From: PXRE01 sp964435625
Lineage (GTDB): Archaea; Halobacteriota; Halobacteria; Halobacteriales; PXRE01
Length of the DNA: 15,209 bases
Direction: 5' to 3'
Assembly (NCBI GenBank): GCA_964435625.1
Contig: CAYTAG010000065.1
Location: 1-15,209 of the forward strand
This document shows positions 5,678 through 12,542 of this stretch, one piece after another (position 1 is the stretch's first letter; every line of letters starts with the position of its first letter). The notes under the pieces were generated by a model. The model worked only from the letters and a program-made list of their open reading frames with translations. It was not told the DNA's origin and did not search any database. The position numbers and the translations under genes are program-made.

Positions 5678-6019
5678 ATGAGCCTCGACGACCTGACCGA
5701 CGACGTGACCGACGCCTACGGCGACCTCGACGAGGACCTGTCGGTCGACCTCGACCGCGAGACCAGAAACGAACTGGCGATGCTGGTCGCCGCGATGGAC
5801 CCGGACGATCCCGGGGAACTGCTCCGCCGGGGCGTCCACGTGCTGTTCCAGACCGCCGTCGAGACGGGGACCCTGGACTTCCACCTCCGGAACGCCTACG
5901 ACGTCACCTACGACGAGTACCTCTCGGGGATGACCTACGACGAAATGACCGGCGCCGGCGAGTTCACCGGGACGGGCACCGGCGCCGCGACGGACGACGA
6001 CCGGCGGTACCAGTTCTGA
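5678..6019 (+). CDS. Acidic haloarchaeal protein of unknown function
   Basis: The protein has 113 residues and no cysteine. It is very acidic at the N-terminus (SLDDLTDDVTDAYGDLDEDL). A central helical part is rich in Leu (RNELAMLVAAMDPDDPGELL), followed by a patterned FHLRNAYDVTYDEYLSGM segment and a Gly/Thr-rich low-complexity C-terminus. I do not recognise a domain. Soluble, probably cytoplasmic, since no signal or membrane segment is seen. ATG 5678 is chosen because the upstream in-frame extension to 5600 overlaps the zinc-ribbon gene and is Arg/Pro-rich. It may be co-transcribed with the zinc-ribbon gene 32 bases upstream. It is the last GC-rich gene before the AT-richer island. Confidence 0.75.
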   Translation: MSLDDLTDDVTDAYGDLDEDLSVDLDRETRNELAMLVAAMDPDDPGELLRRGVHVLFQTAVETGTLDFHLRNAYDVTYDEYLSGMTYDEMTGAGEFTGTGTGAATDDDRRYQF

Positions 6020-6805
6020 GAAGTCGTCGCCGACGCCGCTCTCACTTGACGCCCAAGATGATTCCTATAAACAGGTTCACATTACCTCCGCTGTGTTGGC
6101 AGTTTACATCGGCTTATCACGTCTTGAACTCTAACATCAATATTTAATAATACGACAGAACACTGGTTCGACGGGATAGTCGATGGTAGATTGGTATCCG
6201 AAAGATCACATGGGTCCACTTGCGTTCTCTGGTTCAAACTGGGGGGACGGGTTAAGGTAGACACCGTGCCGGATTAGGTGCTTGAAGCCTTCGATCTCCC
6301 ACCAAAAACGAAAAATCCCCATGAACGGGAGTGTGGAAGCAGTGTTTATCGGGGAAAGTTTAGAATACAAAGTCAAAACGAAACGGCTCCCGCGTGGGAC
6401 TGGTACTTACACCGAACAAGAACACGCTGTGCAAATCAGGAACTGTCGTTGACTGGCCTGTCCCAGTGGCGACGACGTGTTGGAGACGCACTTTCGCCAA
6501 AAGTTACGGCGTCAGACGTTGGCTCGCGTATGGTCATGTCTGTTGGCTCCCATGAGCTCTGGGATAAGAGCGACCCCCTGCCAGATCGTCGGATAGAACG
6601 ACGTGCTCACTCGACGCTCCGCACCGCCTTGACCAACAGGTCTGCAGCATCTTGTACGCACAACCTGGCGTCAGCAGGCCGCACTCTAGGCAAGCCTCGA
6701 CAGTGGCTTCGCATCACTCCAAAACTTCAATTGACAGAAATATAAATATTTATAAAAAAGAAATAATAAAAAAATATAATATTGGTTGGAATGATATTGA
6801 GTTGG
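6020..6805. other. AT-richer stretch without a convincing gene, possible degraded coding DNA
   Basis: Base composition falls abruptly near 6045. The longest plus frame (6278-6745) is rich in Arg, Ser and Thr and does not look like haloarchaeal protein. Two pieces are more protein-like. On the plus strand 6321-6452 encodes 43 residues (MNGSVEAVFIGESLEYKVKT onward) that faintly recall a TOBE-type beta domain. On the minus strand 6042-6110 ends in a hydrophobic NVNLFIGIILGVK before a TGA. Either could be the remains of a disrupted gene; neither is strong enough to call. I see no transposase. Confidence 0.4.
6742..6780 (+). promoter_or_regulatory. AT-rich promoter region with a perfect 12-base palindrome
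   Basis: ataaatatttat (6742-6753) is a perfect palindrome. The A/T-only tract ends in a TATA-like aaatataat (6772-6780), 26-34 bases upstream of ATG 6806. This spacing favours 6806 as the start over the upstream TTG 6782 and ATG 6791. Confidence 0.55.
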
Positions 6806-7396
6806 ATGGTACGAAATAGCACCAATCCCAAGACTATCTTCGATAGGCGAAAGTTATTAAAAACTGTTAGCGGATCAGTTGCTGGCCTTGCCGCTGCGGC
6901 TACAGTGAGTGGGTCACAGCCAGACGAGGGTACTTACGTTGGGGTGTCATATGACCCCTTGACTCATCAGTACCAAGACGATGCTTCCGCACAGTTACAA
7001 TTTAATGACAATAAACTTCGAGGGCAACTAGAAGCCGCTGGATTTTCTGTCCAGCTCGGCAAGAATGGAGGCCTCGAACCGATCAATGAAAAGCAGGGTT
7101 CGACGGTGTATGAACGAATCCTATCCAAGGAACAATACAAAACCAACGACGCGCCATTGAAAGTCAAATTAACGAAACATCCGGACGACGCGCTCGTCTG
7201 GCTGAGTAGGTCGGATCCAGAGTTCGGTCACCTTGCCGTCACACTGGTGAACGAAGGATCCGGGTTCGGAGCAGAAGATATCCGGCAGGGGTTAATTGGT
7301 GGGGGTGACGGTCGACCAAACGTTAAACAAAAATCAGTACCTCTTCGGGGGTTGCCCCCCAGGCGAGAACCATCACCGGAGGCCAGTGACCAATGA
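6806..7396 (+). CDS. Tat-signal exported protein of unknown function, first gene of an overlapping pair
   Basis: The protein has 196 residues. A classic twin-arginine signal FDRRKLLKTVSGSVAGLAAA lies at 12-31 (RR at 14-15), so the mature protein should be outside the membrane. The rest (GTYVGVSYDPLTHQYQ, then a polar beta-rich domain, ending with an Arg/Pro-rich tail) matches no domain I know. No cysteines are present. The last four bases overlap the ATG of the next gene (ATGA at 7393-7396), a sign of translational coupling. The final 30 or so residues (GGGDGRPNVKQKSVPL onward) look less constrained than the rest, so a late frameshift is possible. Codon use is AT-richer than the flanking genes, suggesting transfer. 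Confidence 0.7.
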   Translation: MVRNSTNPKTIFDRRKLLKTVSGSVAGLAAAATVSGSQPDEGTYVGVSYDPLTHQYQDDASAQLQFNDNKLRGQLEAAGFSVQLGKNGGLEPINEKQGSTVYERILSKEQYKTNDAPLKVKLTKHPDDALVWLSRSDPEFGHLAVTLVNEGSGFGAEDIRQGLIGGGDGRPNVKQKSVPLRGLPPRREPSPEASDQ

Positions 7397-8181
7397 CGGC
7401 CTGTAACGAAGTTGAGGATCATATGGGTGGAGTGCTCAACGAAAATGATAAAGTATACTGGTGGTCTGTTTGTGAGGATAATTGTCAATATGGGAGTGAT
7501 TGCTTGGATTCACAAGTAGAATGGCGAATGGAGATAACGGCCGAAGATGATTCTTGGGGGTATGATGGCATCAATAATTACAAACACTGGTACTTGCACA
7601 GCTGGGTCGAAAACAAACCAAGTCTTCTAATTGATACGGATTGTAACGATTACTGCTGTCCATGGGTAGAACCGGGGCGTGTCGATTATGAAATTCGACA
7701 TCCACCGAATTGGGACGAGAGCGACTTCCTTTTTGATGACCCAAACCCAGACGGGTCGAAGAATGATCCTACGAACTATGATATAATCAATACCGTTATT
7801 GGTGCAGCTAATACACTTAGTGGTTCGGTTATTGTTTCGGTTGGTGGAGCATTCGTATCTGCATTCATCGACACTAATTCTTCGTCGCCTGTAGATATGA
7901 ACGAGGGATACGTAGATGGAACAAATAGGCAACGTTGGACCTGGGAGATTGATATAGACGGGGATACGGCGGCCGACATTCCGGATTCTCCCTGCAATTC
8001 AGCTTCTGCTCGTTTCAGGATCTACAATGATATGCCCGCGAACACTAAAGGTGAAATCGACACCTGGAGTCGGTGGAACTTCAGTATCCCGCGATTTGTT
8101 GATTGTATGTGCGTTGACGCAGTGCATTACGGCTTTACAACAGATTGGTCATATAATCCAGGTGAATTTACGTCGAAATAA
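7393..8181 (+). CDS. Cysteine- and tryptophan-rich protein without its own signal, second gene of the pair
   Basis: The protein has 262 residues. Ten cysteines cluster at 4, 27, 31, 37, 84, 88, 89, 201, 238 and 240, with many Trp and Asp residues. A hydrophobic stretch at about 131-159 (IINTVIGAANTLSGSVIVSV then GGAFVSAF) could be a membrane or pore-forming helix or a buried core. The Cys pairs and aromatic richness are typical of an extracellular, disulfide-bonded protein, yet there is no Tat or Sec signal. The ATG overlaps the stop of the Tat-signal gene upstream. Either the two products form a complex exported on one Tat signal, or the pair is one gene broken in two. A shift to this frame upstream meets stops at 7387 and 7324, so a break would need more than one lesion. 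No family is recognised. Confidence 0.7.
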   Translation: MTACNEVEDHMGGVLNENDKVYWWSVCEDNCQYGSDCLDSQVEWRMEITAEDDSWGYDGINNYKHWYLHSWVENKPSLLIDTDCNDYCCPWVEPGRVDYEIRHPPNWDESDFLFDDPNPDGSKNDPTNYDIINTVIGAANTLSGSVIVSVGGAFVSAFIDTNSSSPVDMNEGYVDGTNRQRWTWEIDIDGDTAADIPDSPCNSASARFRIYNDMPANTKGEIDTWSRWNFSIPRFVDCMCVDAVHYGFTTDWSYNPGEFTSK

Positions 8182-8192
8182 CATTTCATTCG

Positions 8193-8205
8193 TTTCTATT
8201 TTATT
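8193..8205 (+). terminator. T-rich transcription end after the cysteine-rich gene
   Basis: tttctattttatt follows the stop at 8179-8181 by 11 bases. Archaeal termination at T-rich tracts is well established. The gap of 36 bases to the convergent lipoprotein gene is AT-rich on both strands and may stop transcription from both sides. Confidence 0.5.
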
Positions 8206-8217
8206 AACTTTAAATAA

Positions 8218-9549
8218 TTATGGAGGCCCTAGGGTATAAATTCTATCGGACGATCCAGAAGACCTATGTTCGATTAGATATAACTGTTTGTCAGTAGATA
8301 GAAGGGTGACTTGAGGTTCGACGTCTTCGAGGCTGATCGTTGCTTCGAGTCCCCCCTCAGTGAAGTCCCGAATTTCGACAACGGGTCCCTTCGTCACCGA
8401 GAGGACGTTATCGTTGACGACGACTGGATCCAGCGATAGGCGGTCATCCACAGTCCACAATTTCTCTCCGGTCGCAACGTCACGGACGACCAACCGTTCG
8501 TCGCCCCTTCGATCCTGGTAGCAGAGGGATGTACCGTCGGTCGCAACTCTCGTCATCAGTCCTGCCGTTTCGTGTTCCCAGTAAACCGTATCCAGGTCGT
8601 GATCGACCGCGACCAGTTTCGAGACGTGCTCGGAACTCCCCCGTATGCTTGCCAGCAGCGATTGGTTCGTAGCTACGATGCCCCACCACAGCGACCCACG
8701 AAGCGAGGTGGTTTTGGACCGCTCGCCAGTATCTGTCCGATATCTAATAATATCTACTGCCTTTTTATTAGGAATATCTACTGGAAGAAAATAACCTCCG
8801 TTTGAGATAGCCGGCGTTCCCAATCGGGCATCGCCCGCGATGTCCTCTGCCGTCAGAGCATCGACGATTCCATCAGACGTTAACGACTTCTGCCAACAGA
8901 CCGTTCCTGCGGCGTGTTCGAGTGCTGTGAGTCGAACAGCATCGTTGTCCCTTTCGAGGACGTACACCCGCCCCGCCTCATCGAACCGCAGGTCGAGTAC
9001 CGTCCACCCTTCGTACTGCCAGATGGTCGTTCCCGCTTCAGGATCGAGTGCGAATACGGTTCCTTCCCCCGTGGGGTCCCTGTCTCGGTCCTCGAACCAC
9101 GTAGGTACCAACACCGATTCAGGAGTTGCGAGTACGGAATGTATCAGTACTGTGTGATCGTTCGCAACTCCGATTGAATCGGCGGGGTCGAAGTTCCATT
9201 TCGTTCCGTTTCGTGCAACCGCGCGTACGCTCTGGGACCGAGAGGGGGCTTTCCCTGTCGTTGGTACATATATCGCCTCGGACGTACTGACGGCGCCGGG
9301 GAGGAGGTTGTCAGTCGTTTCCAATATCGTTTCGAGTTCGGAATAACTTTCACCCGCTTCGAACTTCCCCGAGATCTCTCTAGTGTTTCCGCTTCCATAG
9401 TTCGGGTGTGACCAGATATTTGATGTGTTCGGTAACGGTTCAGGATCACATGTGTCCGATTCGTTAATCGATAAACAACCACCCGAGAGCATTGCCCCCG
9501 CGAATCCAACAGACTGGAGGACAGCTCTTCGATCAAATTGGGAACGCAT
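8218..9549 (-). CDS. Tat-exported lipoprotein with PQQ-type beta-propeller repeats
   Basis: The protein has 443 residues. The signal QFDRRAVLQSVGFAGAMLSGGC has RR at 7-8 and a lipobox ending at C25, so it should be a Tat lipoprotein on the outer face of the membrane. Blades with the PQQ-like pattern of a short turn followed by a tryptophan are seen at AGTTIWQYEGW, AGTVCWQKSL, DTVYWEHETAG and ATGEKLWTVDD. The family (PQQ-binding-like beta-propeller, pyrrolo-quinoline quinone repeat) is usually a protein scaffold or ligand binder, and cofactor binding cannot be assumed. ATG 9549 is supported by a TATA box about 30 bases upstream; the longer frame to 9594 crosses it. It converges with the cysteine-rich gene and lies in the same AT-richer island. 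Confidence 0.85.
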   Translation of the reverse strand: MRSQFDRRAVLQSVGFAGAMLSGGCLSINESDTCDPEPLPNTSNIWSHPNYGSGNTREISGKFEAGESYSELETILETTDNLLPGAVSTSEAIYVPTTGKAPSRSQSVRAVARNGTKWNFDPADSIGVANDHTVLIHSVLATPESVLVPTWFEDRDRDPTGEGTVFALDPEAGTTIWQYEGWTVLDLRFDEAGRVYVLERDNDAVRLTALEHAAGTVCWQKSLTSDGIVDALTAEDIAGDARLGTPAISNGGYFLPVDIPNKKAVDIIRYRTDTGERSKTTSLRGSLWWGIVATNQSLLASIRGSSEHVSKLVAVDHDLDTVYWEHETAGLMTRVATDGTSLCYQDRRGDERLVVRDVATGEKLWTVDDRLSLDPVVVNDNVLSVTKGPVVEIRDFTEGGLEATISLEDVEPQVTLLSTDKQLYLIEHRSSGSSDRIYTLGPP

Positions 9550-9575
9550 ACTCCTGTTCGTACTTTCCGAACGCA

Positions 9576-9583
9576 CATATATA
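9576..9583 (-). promoter_or_regulatory. TATA box of the beta-propeller lipoprotein gene
   Basis: tatatatg on the minus strand lies 27-34 bases before the ATG at 9549, giving a leaderless or nearly leaderless mRNA. Confidence 0.6.
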
Positions 9584-9666
9584 GTAGTATCCAAAACTAA
9601 AATTAGAATGACAATTATTTATAAATATGGTTTGAATATTGGCTATGACAGCTATGGATCTGGCGC

Positions 9667-11001
9667 TCAGTCGGCGCTAGCTTCGACTGCGTCGACCAGC
9701 AGGTCCGCGCCGATGTCGATTTCTCGCTCGGTGACGTCCATCGGCGGGAGCAACCGCAGCGTCTTGTACCCACAGCCCAGGGTCAGCAGGCCCCGCTCCA
9801 GACAGGCCTCGATGACGGCCTCGCGGCGGTCTTTGGTGTCGAACTCGACGGCGACCATCAGGCCCCGGCCCCGGACGTCGACGGCGGCGTCGAGGTCAGC
9901 GTCTCGGAGGTGTTCGCGGAGCTGTCGGCCCCGGGCGACGGCGTTGTCCATCAGGTCGTGTTCCAGGATCGCGTCGAGGGTGAGCGCGCCGTACATCGAG
10001 TCCAGCACGGCGCCGGCGCCCCACGTCGAGGAGATCCGGCCCTTCTCGTCGGGGAACAGGTCCTCGCTGGCGACGGTCGCGCCCACGCGGAGACCCTTCG
10101 CGGCGGAGATGACGTCGGGTTCGACGGGCCAGTGGTCGATCCCCCACATCTCGCCGGTGCGGCCCAGGCCGGCCTGGATCTCGTCGGCCACGATCCGGAC
10201 GCCGTAGCGGTCCCGGATCTCCGCGACGTCGCGGGCGAACTCCTCGCTGGGGACCCGGTAACCGCCCTCGCCCTGGACGGGTTCGAGGATCAGGAACGCG
10301 ACCTCCTCCGGGTCGACGACGCCCTGCTCGGGGTGGAGTTCGTCCGCGACGACGTTTCCGCCGGGGCCGTCGGTCTTCCAGCCGCAGGTACACTCGCCCT
10401 CGCAGGAGCAGTATGGGACGCTCACGACGCCCGGAATCTCGGGGTAGCCCTTCCGGTGGGCCACCTTGCTGCGGTTCAGCGACAGCGCCCCGAGGGTGCG
10501 CCCGTGGAAGGCGCCGTCGAACGTGAACGCGCGGTGGCCCCCGTCGGCGTAGCAGATCTTGATCGCGTTCTCGACGGCCTCCGCGCCGGAGTTCGACAGG
10601 AAGACCCGGTCCATCCCGTAGTGGTCGGTGAGTTCGACCAGCCGGTCCATGAGGTGGGCCGGCCCCGGGAGGTCGGGGTCCTCCGGCGAACCGCCGGCGC
10701 TGACGTAGAAGTCCTGGCCGGCGATCTTCAGCGGGTCGACGAGGTCGAACTCGCGGGCGCGCTCCATGATCTTCGGGTTGTTGTACCCTAGCGGTGCAGC
10801 GGCGACGTGGCTGGTGAAATCCAGGAGGACGTTGCCGTCGACGTCGGTGCAGAAGGGGCCTTCGGCGTCCCCGGCGAGATCCCAGACGAAGTCGTAGACG
10901 TAGGTGCTCGTCGCGGCTCGGTTCCCGTGGTAGTCGGCCCACGCCCGGGCGCGGTCGCCGGGCATCGACCGCACCGAGGGCTCGGCGGTGTGACGGTTCA
11001 T
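9667..11001 (-). CDS. Class III PLP-dependent aminotransferase with a CxCx3CxC insertion
   Basis: The protein has 444 residues. Fold type I aminotransferase of class III (the GABA/ornithine/acetylornithine aminotransferase group). Seen: SNSGAEAVENAIK (136-148) for the PLP phosphate loop, FDGAFHGRTLGALSL (161-175), ILEPVQGEGGY (238-248), the cofactor-contacting DEIQAGLGRTG (273-283), and the Schiff-base lysine K302 in ISAAKGLRVG. It transfers an amino group from an omega- or alpha-amino acid to a keto acid; the exact substrate cannot be told. Residues 198-206 (CSCEGECTC) form a four-cysteine motif that could hold a metal, and I believe haloarchaeal relatives share it. ATG 11001 is preceded by a TATA-like box. 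No biosynthetic neighbours help assign the pathway. Confidence 0.92.
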   Translation of the reverse strand: MNRHTAEPSVRSMPGDRARAWADYHGNRAATSTYVYDFVWDLAGDAEGPFCTDVDGNVLLDFTSHVAAAPLGYNNPKIMERAREFDLVDPLKIAGQDFYVSAGGSPEDPDLPGPAHLMDRLVELTDHYGMDRVFLSNSGAEAVENAIKICYADGGHRAFTFDGAFHGRTLGALSLNRSKVAHRKGYPEIPGVVSVPYCSCEGECTCGWKTDGPGGNVVADELHPEQGVVDPEEVAFLILEPVQGEGGYRVPSEEFARDVAEIRDRYGVRIVADEIQAGLGRTGEMWGIDHWPVEPDVISAAKGLRVGATVASEDLFPDEKGRISSTWGAGAVLDSMYGALTLDAILEHDLMDNAVARGRQLREHLRDADLDAAVDVRGRGLMVAVEFDTKDRREAVIEACLERGLLTLGCGYKTLRLLPPMDVTEREIDIGADLLVDAVEASAD

Positions 11002-11020
11002 GGAGCGGCGTACGACGACC

Positions 11021-11032
11021 CCTATGTTAAGG
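11021..11032 (-). promoter_or_regulatory. Candidate TATA box of the aminotransferase gene
   Basis: ccttaacatagg on the minus strand is centred about 26 bases before the ATG at 11001, again predicting a leaderless mRNA. It sits in the 55-base gap after the MgtC/DUF4010 gene, so the aminotransferase probably has its own promoter. Confidence 0.45.
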
Positions 11033-11056
11033 AATTCGTTATGACTGCGGCAAGTT

Positions 11057-12358
11057 TTAGAGGAGCAGGACGGCCGTCGGCGCCGCGGCGACGCCCAGCA
11101 ACACGGCGCTCCAGACCAGGACCCGGCGGGAGAACTCCCGGTTGGACGACGTCCCGGTAAGCGCCGCCTTCACGGCGATGCTCGCGCCGGTCGCCACCAT
11201 CACCGTCACCACCGCCACCTCGGACGTGATGGCGCCGTCGCGGTACAGGACCACGGCCGAGGTCGTGGCGCCGGCGCTGGAGACCAGTCCCGCCAGCGCG
11301 GCGGTGATGTAGAGGCCGGTCTCGCCGAACCCCGCCTGGGCGAAGCCGCCGGCCAGCACGATGACCAAGAAGACGGCCCCGAACCCGAGGGCGTTCCGCA
11401 TCGAGAACGGACTCTCCAGGTCCATGTCGACGTCCTCGCGCCAGTCGGCGGTCACGGCCGCGATGGCGACGCTGGCGATCACGACCGCGCCCAGCGGCAT
11501 GACGACGTCCCACAGCACGGTCTGAGAGACCGTGAAAAGCACCGCGATGGCGAGGTTGCGGACCGCCATGGCGGCGTCGGCCAGCAGGATCGCCGCGACC
11601 GCGTAGGAGGCCGCCTTCGGGCGCTGGGCGACGTGGTCGAGCATCGTCCCGACGACGGCGGTTGAGGACGCCAGCCCGCCGAAGAAGCCGGTGACGGCGA
11701 TTCCGCGGCCGCCGTAGGTGGTGACCACCGCGTAGTTGACGATGCCGATGCCGGCCACGAACACGACCATCAGCCAGACGACCTGCGGCTCCAGGGTCAA
11801 CGACCACTCGCCCATCGAGAGGTCGTACTCGGCGGGCAACAGCGGGTAGATCACGAACGCCAGGATGGCGAACTCCGCGGCCGACCGCAGTTCGTTGCGA
11901 CTCAGCCCCCAGGCGAAGCTATGTAGCTCCCGCTTGAGCACCAGAAACAGCGACGACAGCACCGCGACGGTCACGCCCTCGAGGATCTGCCCCGTGGCGA
12001 CGAGCACGCCCACCCCGTAGGCGACCAGCAACGACACCGAGGTCGTCAGCCGGAGCCCCTCGTCTTCCTCCTCGTCCGCCAGCAACCCCTGGACGGCCAG
12101 TAACACGCCCTGGACGATGACGAGCAGTCCACCGATGACCTGCAGGGACTCGACCTCGAGCAGCGTGAACACGGCGCCGAGCAGGCTGACCAGCGCGAAC
12201 GTCCGGATCCCCGCCGACTTGTGAGACCACTCCCGTTCCAGGCCGAGGAACATCCCGAGTGCGGCCGCCAGTCCGAGACGGATCACTGGCGAATTCAGGA
12301 GCGTCCCCGACGGCGTCTGCGCGACCTCGTACACTCCCCGACGTTCGGCCTTCCCCAT
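11057..12358 (-). CDS. MgtC/SapB plus DUF4010 family membrane protein
   Basis: The protein has 433 residues and about 12 hydrophobic helices. The N-terminal third carries the MgtC-like signature RLGLAAALGMFLGLEREW then SAGIRTFALVSLLGA (about 27-63), including the conserved acidic-basic pair in the first helix. The C-terminal two thirds matches the DUF4010 layout (YGGRGIAVTGFFGGLASSTA and AGLVSSAGATTSAVVLY). MgtC-type proteins are tied to magnesium limitation and membrane ATPase control in bacteria; transport by this fused form is unproven. ATG 12358 is the longest start, but a TATA-like tract (12361-12368) lies only a few bases upstream. A GTG at 12334 would be spaced correctly for a leaderless start from that box. 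Both give the same membrane domain. Confidence 0.88.
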   Translation of the reverse strand: MGKAERRGVYEVAQTPSGTLLNSPVIRLGLAAALGMFLGLEREWSHKSAGIRTFALVSLLGAVFTLLEVESLQVIGGLLVIVQGVLLAVQGLLADEEEDEGLRLTTSVSLLVAYGVGVLVATGQILEGVTVAVLSSLFLVLKRELHSFAWGLSRNELRSAAEFAILAFVIYPLLPAEYDLSMGEWSLTLEPQVVWLMVVFVAGIGIVNYAVVTTYGGRGIAVTGFFGGLASSTAVVGTMLDHVAQRPKAASYAVAAILLADAAMAVRNLAIAVLFTVSQTVLWDVVMPLGAVVIASVAIAAVTADWREDVDMDLESPFSMRNALGFGAVFLVIVLAGGFAQAGFGETGLYITAALAGLVSSAGATTSAVVLYRDGAITSEVAVVTVMVATGASIAVKAALTGTSSNREFSRRVLVWSAVLLGVAAAPTAVLLL

Positions 12359-12392
12359 CTTAAAAACAACGTCGTCGAGTCGGTCGGTTTGC

Positions 12393-12434
12393 GGTTAGAC
12401 CCCCCGTAGCCGGGGTTAGATCCCCCGCGGCCGG
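12393..12434. repeat. Two-copy 21-base tandem repeat in an intergenic gap
   Basis: ggttagaccccccgtagccg at 12393 and ggttagatcccccgcggccg at 12414 are 21-base units (18 of 21 identical). They lie between the divergent MgtC/DUF4010 and AI-2E family genes. The rest of the 184-base gap (12359-12542) holds only the two promoters. Confidence 0.7.
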
Positions 12435-12510
12435 GAAACCACGCCGGGCGACCGCGACGTCGCCCGGTCGCAGCGCGGCCGGCCGCGACGAGTTCGTCCG
12501 GCCCGCGACG

Positions 12511-12519
12511 GTTTTTTAC
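12511..12519 (+). promoter_or_regulatory. TATA box of the AI-2E family gene
   Basis: gttttttac lies in GC-rich DNA about 27 bases before the ATG at 12543, predicting a leaderless transcript and supporting that start. Confidence 0.6.
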
Positions 12520-12542
12520 AATCGGGACGCGGGGGTTCGGAC

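Noticed and set aside
6278..6745. Plus-strand frame of 155 codons in the AT-rich stretch
   Set aside because: Composition rich in Arg, Ser and Thr with no domain-like pattern, unlike the acidic haloarchaeal proteins around it. No promoter or start signal.
3765..8375. Shared string gtgaagtcccgaa at 3763-3775 and in the lipoprotein gene near 8360
   Set aside because: Short and within coding sequence in one case; explained by chance and common codons.
9896..10942. Minus-strand frame of 348 codons inside the aminotransferase
   Set aside because: Extremely Arg/Pro-rich, a typical GC-driven shadow of the real gene in another frame.
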